Origin: Brachionus manjavacas
Taxonomy: Eukaryota; Rotifera; Eurotatoria; Ploima; Brachionidae
Assembly (NCBI GenBank): GCA_019054805.1
Contig: JAHQIY010000024.1
Span: forward strand, 62,001 to 126,000
Length of the DNA: 64,000 bases
Reading direction: 5' to 3'
In this document: piece by piece, positions 58,250 to 64,000 of the stretch
How positions within the stretch are numbered: position 1 is the first letter of the stretch
Layout: each line of letters begins with the position of its first letter
Notes under the pieces: generated by a model
The model's database searches: none
Told to the model about the DNA's origin: nothing
Seen by the model: the letters and a program-made list of their open reading frames with translations, nothing else
Program-made: the position numbers and the translations under genes

Positions 58250-58866
58250 TTGAGTAACCATACCGTTGCCGGTCTCAAGTCCGGATGAAAAATGGGAGGG
58301 AGACTAGTTAGCGCACAAGTAGTCACTTTTGACAAAAGCTGGCATTCTAAATGCATAATTACTTTATTTAAAAAAAATTGGTCTTTTAGACTCCCAAAAA
58401 AATAGGATTTAAATGAAAGAATACTTTAGATCAATTTATTTAAAAGAAATATTTTGAATCTAAAGAAAGTTATTTTGAAACAAGAATCCAGAACTGCTAA
58501 CTCTACCTTCGGCCGGTCCCCATTCCGGATGAGAAAATGAGGAGGGGCGCTGATGACGCAGATGCCTAGCAGCCGTAGAAAGGAGGCTTTCAAGCAAGAG
58601 CTGATGACGTGCCTGACAGACCCTTAGTACGTAGTGTAAAAAGTTAAGTATCTTTTTTTGGATATGCTTGTATCCATCTATAGATACGCTTGGTTTGTGG
58701 TTCCAAGCTAGTCTAAGTAGTTGTCGAGTTCGCAGCCTTTGAGTGCCCGGATGAGTGGCGCTGTTTATGATGAACGTCCCATAGAAACTTAGGCGACAGA
58801 TTGTTGAGTCGTAACCATTCCGATGCCGGTCCCAAGTCCGGATGAAAAAATGGGAGGGAGACTATT
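58250..58866 (+). repeat. GC-rich repeat with three copies of a CCGG hairpin motif
   Basis: A ~60-nt block at 58250-58310 recurs at 58807-58866: TTGAGT, AACCAT, TGCCGGTC(T/C)CAAGTCCGG, ATGAAAAA, TGGGAGGGAGACT. A third, more diverged copy is at 58500-58545. In the two close copies, outer CCAT/ATGG and inner CCGG/CCGG can pair around an internal loop. The DNA between is unusually GC-rich for this window. This looks like the 3' region of a retroelement or SINE on the plus strand. The family is not identified. Confidence 0.55.
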
Positions 58867-59179
58867 AATTATTTTATTTAATAAATAATTTGAGGTAAAC
58901 CTCAGGCCACACAGAATGGAACTAAGTCCTTCTTTTCAGCCTAGCGATTGAAAAAAACAAATATCAAGAAAGTACAAAATTGAGTAAAATACATTTAAAA
59001 TAAGTAAAAAATATTGACAGATATTGATTAAATAATTAGAGTTTTTACGGATAAAAAGATCATTTAATAAAAGAAAAAAAGAGAAAAAAAAAATTTTTAA
59101 TTTGGCATTTTTTAATGGCATAAAATTTTTTAAAAAAACAAAAATAATATTTTCTAGAACAAAAATACTGATGTTAGTG
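58867..59179 (-). mobile_element. LINE 3' tail inserted in the GC-rich repeat
   Basis: 58890-58955 matches 38283-38350, including AAGTCCTTCTTTT and AGCGATTGAAAA. It carries a perfect TGAGGT-AA-ACCTCA hairpin at 58891-58904 beside an AT tail. It interrupts the third hairpin copy just after GGGAGACT. The remainder to 59179 is A/T-rich with no coding sequence. Confidence 0.6.
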
Positions 59180-59427
59180 TCAATTATTTTATTATTTATT
59201 TATTTGTTAAGTGTACCGAGCTTAAGCTCCTTCAGAATAAAAAAAAAAAATAAAAAATTAAGTTAAGTAAAATTAAAAATAAAAAAAAGTTAAGTAAAAT
59301 AAAATAAAAAAAAAAGGAAAAAAAAAAAAAAAAAAAAAAAAAAAATAAAGTTTGTAAGAGTTAATAACCTGGAATAAAAAATAGATATATGATAAAGAGA
59401 TTTTTAGGTCATTCAGGTTTACATAGT

Positions 59428-62166
59428 TTAGGTTTCAGGAAAAAAAGAGGAAATTGTAAGGTAGCAATTACACAATGGAGTCGGGTATTCGATATTTCTT
59501 GTTTCGAAACCCGCTTTGTATTCATCCACCAGTCTGACAACCAATGGAATGGAATTACTCAGTCCTGTCCCAACAAATCTCTCACTCAACTCAAGAAGTC
59601 GATTCGAGACTGTCAGTAATTTAAGTTTATCAAAAGCCTCCTGATGCATGATGCTGGAGGGAGTATCATATTTTAATCTGAGGATAGATCTGACTGCTGT
59701 ATTCTGAATTGCTTGTAACTTTTTGATATTATTTTCTGAAAATGAATTCAAGCAAGGAAACGAATAGTCTAGAATTGAACCAACTAAAGATTTATAAAGA
59801 TTTCCCAACGTTTTTTGATTAAGACCCCATTTTTTGTTTGACAGAATCTTAATTAGATTTAGCCTTGTATTGCAACGTTCTCTTATTTCGTCAACCAGTG
59901 TATTAAAATTTAATTTAGAATCAAATTTAATACCTAGAAACTTTATTTCTTTTTGGCTTTTTTTTCTATTTCCATAAATTTTTAAGTTAAGATTATCACT
60001 TTCTTTCTTGTACTTAGAGAATACTACTGAACACGACTTTTCAACTGACATCTTCATTTTCCACTTAATTAGCCATTGTTCTAGCTCGTTGGTGTATTTA
60101 TTTATCTTATTTTCAAGATGCCCCTTTTTCTTGTAAACAAAAAAAGTAACTAGATCATCTGCAAAAAGAAGAGAGTATTCATTGTTTGTTTTGTTTCTTT
60201 TAGGGATATCATTAATATAAATGCTAAATAAAAGAGGACTAATAACTGAGCCTTGAGGAACACCTGCAGTTATTTGATATTCGTCGCTCAAGTTGTCATT
60301 CACATTCACCCTAAATGTCCTTGGGTCTAAGAAGGATCTAATCCAGTTAATTAAGTATTGTGCTGGATTTATTTTGATTAATTTATAAATTAAACCTTCG
60401 TGCCAAACCCTATCAAAGGCTTTAGAAATATCAAAGAAAAGGGAACAAACTCTTTTCTTTCTATTAAATGACTGAACAATTTTTTGAATCAAAAAGTAAA
60501 GATTATCGGAAGTTCTCCGATGTTTCCTAAATCCTGATTGTTCCTGGATAAGTAATAAATTTTTTTCTAAAAAATTGTAGAGTCTTGTGTAGATTATACG
60601 CTCAAGTAATTTTCCTAGGCAACTTGTTATACTGATTGGTCTATAGTTTGAAGAATCTTGTGGAGAAGATGCATTTTTTTGAATCATATTTATGTTCGCA
60701 GTCTTCCATGATTTTGAAATAATACCATGTCGCAGAGATAAGTTAAAAAGTTTTAAGATTTCTATTAAGGAATTTCTTGGTAAATTTTTAAGCATTAGAT
60801 TATGTATTTGGTCAGGTCCTGAGGCCGCTTCAGTCTTCAGTCTTTTTAAAGCCAGTATAAGTTCGTTTGGGCAAATAGGATCATTGAAATTACACTGATT
60901 GTAATTTTTGAGGTATTCAAAATTAAAGCTAATTATTTCATTATCTTTTTCAGTATCTATTAAATCAGAGTGAGGACTAAATGTTGAAGATAATATATCT
61001 CCGAAGCATTTTCCTTTTTCCTTATCAGTTTTTAATTCCTTGTTATTTGAGATCAAATTTGGAATCAATATTGATCCTTTCTGTGTTCTAAATTTGTTTA
61101 TTTTTTTCCAAAAAGGCCTGCTTGAAAGTGGATTTTTCCCCATTTTCTGAATGAAATCAAACCAATTTTGATTCCAGAAATGAGGTTAAGTGATTAAATC
61201 TTTTCTTAAGTAATGGACAACGAGTTTTTTGAAAGTTTCTTCTAATTTTTCTACGTTCTTTGATCAGCATAACTATATCTGGTGGAAGACTCGTTTTGTA
61301 TATTTTCTCTGATTGATAAGGTATGCATTTATGTGAAGCAGAAATGATTTTTTTTGTAATTTTGTTATACAGCTCATCAATTGAAATTGTGTTTTCACTA
61401 AGGTAATCTCTATCTTCACTTAAGGTGTCTCTAAAAAGTTGCTAGTTTGCTTTCTTATAGTTGAATTTCCTAATTGTAGATTTGCTTTTAATTAAGTAGT
61501 CAATGGAAATAGATGCTTCAATTGGAAAATGATCACTAGTCATATCTTGACTATTGAGAACACAAAATTCAGTAACTATATCTATTAATGAAGAAGAAAT
61601 AAAAAAAGGTCAAGAATTTCAAAGTAATTCCTATTAAAAATATTATATGTAGGACATTTGTCGCTAATCACTGAAAAATCTAATTCATTGATTATTTTTT
61701 CTAACAATGAGCCGTTTTCATTTTCTCCTAAACAGCTTATTTGCTTCGTCCTGGCGTTAAAGTCCTTTTTATTGTTTTAAAAAGCTAAAAATTAAGTTGG
61801 GTGGATTGTATAGACTGAACACAGATATTTCATTACTCTTTCCTATATTTAGTTTAATACAAAGCAGTTCACAATTAAAGTGCTCAAAAGAAAAGTCTTG
61901 TAAAAAATCAATTCTTCTTTAATCAGAATAGCTACTCCTCCTCCATATCTATTGCGTGGTTTAGTTATTGAGTGATAGTTTTTAAAGTCTAAATAAATAT
62001 TTGATTCACTCAAATCAATTTTTATTTCATTGAGCAAAACAATGTCGGGACAGTTCCGGACCGAAAAATTTGCCAAAAGTTGAGTCTTACTGGGAAGATG
62101 AAAACAATTCCAGTGTGTAACTACTAACCTTTTTTTCATAAGAGAGTTGTTTTTTGAAACGATCAT
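59428..62166 (-). pseudogene. LINE ORF2: AP endonuclease plus reverse transcriptase (broken)
   Basis: About 913 codons. The endonuclease begins at 62166 with VTHWNC (residues 16-21) and the catalytic Glu in LLNEIK (E47), then RYGGGVAILIKEEL. The frame is lost near 61850 and changes again. Further pieces read FSLYNPPN and finally SDHFPIEAS (61523-61537), the domain's closing motif. After another shift near 61180, the frame from 61143 to 59428 is intact (571 codons) with the reverse transcriptase: ASGPDQIHN, NYRPISITSCLGKLLERI, EQSGFRKHRRTSDN, FFDISKAFDRVWHEGL, GVPQGSVISPLLFSIYIND, the catalytic LFADDL (about 60151-60170) and FLGIKFDSKLNF. The polymerase part is undamaged; the endonuclease part is not. 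Confidence 0.92.
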
Positions 62167-63367
62167 TCTAAATTTTCTTGTATATTGTTTGAACCAGTTG
62201 GTTGTTCAATTACTGTGTTCGTTGTAAACTTTTTAGATTGTTCAGTTCCTTGTAGAAAGCTTCTCGTTGAACTCGTTTTTTCTGACTCGAAAGGATTATC
62301 GTCATCATTTTCTATGTCCGATTTCTCTTCGTTTGAATCATCTTTGTTGGGCTCAGATTCAGATGGTCTCTTGGTTTGGATTTTCGTTTGAATAAAATGT
62401 TTTGTTTTGTCAGTTTTATTTGCTTGAACCGCTGTTAAAATGTCTTGAGTGTAAGATTTTTACACATCACGAAGATGATCTTCTAAAACAGGCGTTTTGA
62501 GGATTTGAGATCCTGTAAGATGGATTAGATTTGAATCATTGCTATTGGTTGAATCTAGCTGATATACTGGTGTTTTTGGCTTACTAATTTCTTCAGAATC
62601 GATTTGTTCTTGTTCATGGATATTGGATTTCTTCTTGTTCCACAAAAAGTTCACTATAGTAAACTTTTTTTCTCTCAAGAGATTTAAGTAATTCTGCAAT
62701 CGAGCATTTTTGAGTCATGTGGCCTTTTTGTTTACACCTTTCACATGTTGAATTTTTGACTGGGCATTTCGCTATATTTTGTCCTTCTTCATCACAAAAG
62801 TAGCATTTTTGTTTTTGTCCAAAGATTGTAACAACACATTTTATACCGTACATGATTGTTGGGCCAGACAAGCTTCTAATAATGTTTTCTTCTTCCTTTG
62901 GATAAGAAATTCTAATTCTTCTTACACCATTTTTTCTCTCAGGTCTGTCTTTGTACTTTTCCTCTGAAATTTGTTCTATTTTCAGTCCATCAATACGAAC
63001 CGCGTTGAAAAAGTTTTTCAGAAGATTGTTATCGAAATCTTTGAAAATGAAATCTAAAGGTACAATATCTTCTAAGATCCGGGATTTTATTCGCATCTTC
63101 AAGCTTAAAAATTGTGCCATTAATGTCAATTCCTCGACCAAAAAACTTTTCGACATAAGACGAGTCTTTGAATTCGATAATCCATATCTTATTCGACGAA
63201 AAGTTGTAAATTGACGTGATTTCGTCATTCTCGACTTAATTAAGGGCGACATCAAGAGAGTCAAATATAATTTTGTGGGTGACTGGTTTATCTAACTTTT
63301 TAAGGTTTAGTTTGACCGAATTTTTAAAAATCCAGCGTCTATTTTGGTTAGGATTGGTAAGCGACAT
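62163..63367 (-). pseudogene. LINE ORF1: CCHC zinc-knuckle nucleic-acid-binding protein (broken)
   Basis: It starts MSLTNPNQNRRWIFKN at 63367. A stop interrupts near 63243. IWIIEFKDSSYVEKFFGRG then resembles an RRM-like ORF1 segment, and a frameshift near 63090 follows. The next frame gives FFNAVRIDGLKIEQ and two zinc knuckles, CYFCDEEGQNIAKC and CERCKQKGHMTQKC. A further frameshift lies near 62650 and one more stop near 62458. The acidic C-terminus reads DSNEEKSDIENDDDN and ends NIQENLE just before the ORF2 start. ORF1 proteins coat the LINE RNA. The open frame from 63264 down to about 63100 in another register is a shadow. Confidence 0.82.
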
Positions 63368-63665
63368 TGCTAACACACAAATTTTAGCAGTTTTGTGTAT
63401 CACGTGATGACGCTTTTAATTAAATTTGATTTTACAAATTTGCTAAGCCAAACGACAAGATTGCAAATTTATTATAGATAGTACAATTAAATAAAATAAT
63501 GTCAAAAATGATTAAGTTAGTAACTGTTTTATTTCTTAGACAGCTAATTTGAGTTAATTGAAGAAAATATATATCTAAAAAAACATTTTTTTAATAATTA
63601 ATTAAAGACTTTCTAAAGCTGACTAAATTTTATTTTAAGAACTTTGTCATTTCAAAGAATTAGCA

Positions 63666-63924
63666 ATGAACATTCCACTTGAAAGAAAGCGTCGTTCAGG
63701 TTGCCTTGTGTCGTAAAGCTACAACCAATGCCTTAACTCGTCAGCCAAATGAAACTCAAAATGTTAATGTTTTGTGTATCAGCGTATCTGAAGAATCAGA
63801 TTCGGACGATCCGCCTGTACAAGAGACAATATCAAAAAAAATTGGTCTTGAAGAGACCTCAACCGTTACTCCACAACCCCAAGTTAAAAAAAAACGCGGT
63901 AGACCAGTTGGATCAAACAAATAG
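63666..63924 (+). pseudogene. Transposase-like C-terminus with AT-hook-like motif (broken)
   Basis: A plus-strand frame starting MNIPLERKRRSG at 63666 runs into a stop. The neighbouring frame continues RKATTNALTRQPNET, SEESDSDDPP and finally KKKRGRPVGSNK with a stop at 63924. One frameshift at about 63700 would join them. The order (basic ERKRR block, ALTRQ, acidic Ser/Asp patch, RGRP AT-hook) resembles the C-terminal ends of SWIM/Mutator-like transposase proteins. The assignment is from memory of the pattern and is uncertain. Only about 85 codons remain. Confidence 0.4.
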
Positions 63925-64000
63925 AAAAAATAGTAAATTGAATATTATTTTTGTCGATATTTAATTATTTTTGTTCTAATATGATAAAAATTGTATTACT

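Larger units (their letters stand above)
59180..63420 (-). mobile_element. Near full-length two-ORF LINE (non-LTR retrotransposon)
   Basis: The element reads on the minus strand: short 5' leader, ORF1 from ATG 63367, ORF2 from ATG 62166, 3' untranslated region to about 59180. ORF1 stop and ORF2 start overlap as ATGA (62163-62166), the termination-reinitiation layout known for several LINEs. The 3' region contains long A runs (59310-59345) and the palindrome GAGCTTAAGCTC (59218-59229) just before an AT-rich tail. Length is about 4.2 kb. Both ORFs are broken by a few stops or frameshifts, so this copy cannot move by itself, but decay is limited. No target-site duplication was found by eye. Clade is CR1/jockey/I-like by domain order; no RNase H was recognised. 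Confidence 0.88.

Noticed and set aside
58500-58866. Hammerhead ribozyme (CTGATGA and GAAA words are present)
   Set aside because: I could not place the three required helices around the core with a valid cleavage site; only two stems pair.
62614-63264. ORF1 of the LINE beginning at 63264 as an intact 216-residue protein
   Set aside because: Its first ~55 codons are out of register; the real N-terminus lies in another frame starting at 63367, so this is a frameshifted pseudogene.
1-64000. tRNA, rRNA or other structured RNA genes
   Set aside because: No cloverleaf, A/B-box pair or rRNA core sequence was recognised by eye; the GC-rich patch near 58700 has only a partial B-box-like word.

Overview
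This is an AT-rich animal genomic window. The visible genes are metazoan (FEM1, SMCR8, AAR2, RNF115/126, ANKRD54 and TFAM-like). Introns in several genes are very short (43-60 bp), and the non-genic DNA is full of LINE and DNA-transposon relics. Tiny introns, strong AT bias and this repeat mix fit a monogonont rotifer (Brachionus-like) or another small lophotrochozoan. That placement is inference, not proof.

Layout. 1-892 is unique AT-rich flank. 893-25038 is one uninterrupted head-to-tail satellite array: I count 75 copies of a ~337-bp unit, including six 199-bp units that share one internal deletion and occur as three adjacent pairs. 25515-26471 (-) is an RNF115/RNF126-type E3 ubiquitin ligase. 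28115-32058 (-) holds three tandem genes for two-HMG-box proteins of TFAM architecture (280, 295 and 299 aa), whose exons I reconstructed from splice sites and matching exon lengths. 34860-35735 (-) is a bacterial-style PI-PLC X-domain protein, divergent from a two-exon FEM1A/C gene (36322-41567, +) whose 3-kb intron contains a stack of LINE 3' ends. 41568-45400 is a transposon graveyard with an endonuclease relic, a hAT transposase relic and 5'-truncated LINEs. 45418-46578 (-) is AAR2. 47018-48256 is an element bounded by perfect 24-bp terminal inverted repeats. 49052-51940 (-) is SMCR8. 53176-53291 is a foldback with perfect 28-bp arms. 53957-57653 (-) is an ANKRD54-like gene whose large intron carries a LINE fragment. 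58250-58866 carries three copies of a GC-rich hairpin motif. 59180-63420 (-) is a nearly full-length but broken LINE with ORF1 and ORF2. 63666-63924 (+) looks like a broken C-terminal transposase end with an AT-hook-like motif.

The host genes do not form an operon or one pathway. The three TFAM-like genes are the one functional cluster: two have clear mitochondrial-presequence-like N-termini, so multiple mtDNA-packaging or transcription factors may be produced side by side. Eight of nine host genes, and nearly all LINE remnants, lie on the minus strand.

The most noteworthy items are the TFAM-like triplet with its intron gain/loss pattern, the internal architecture of the satellite, the hairpins shared by LINE 3' ends, and two unclassified inverted-repeat elements.
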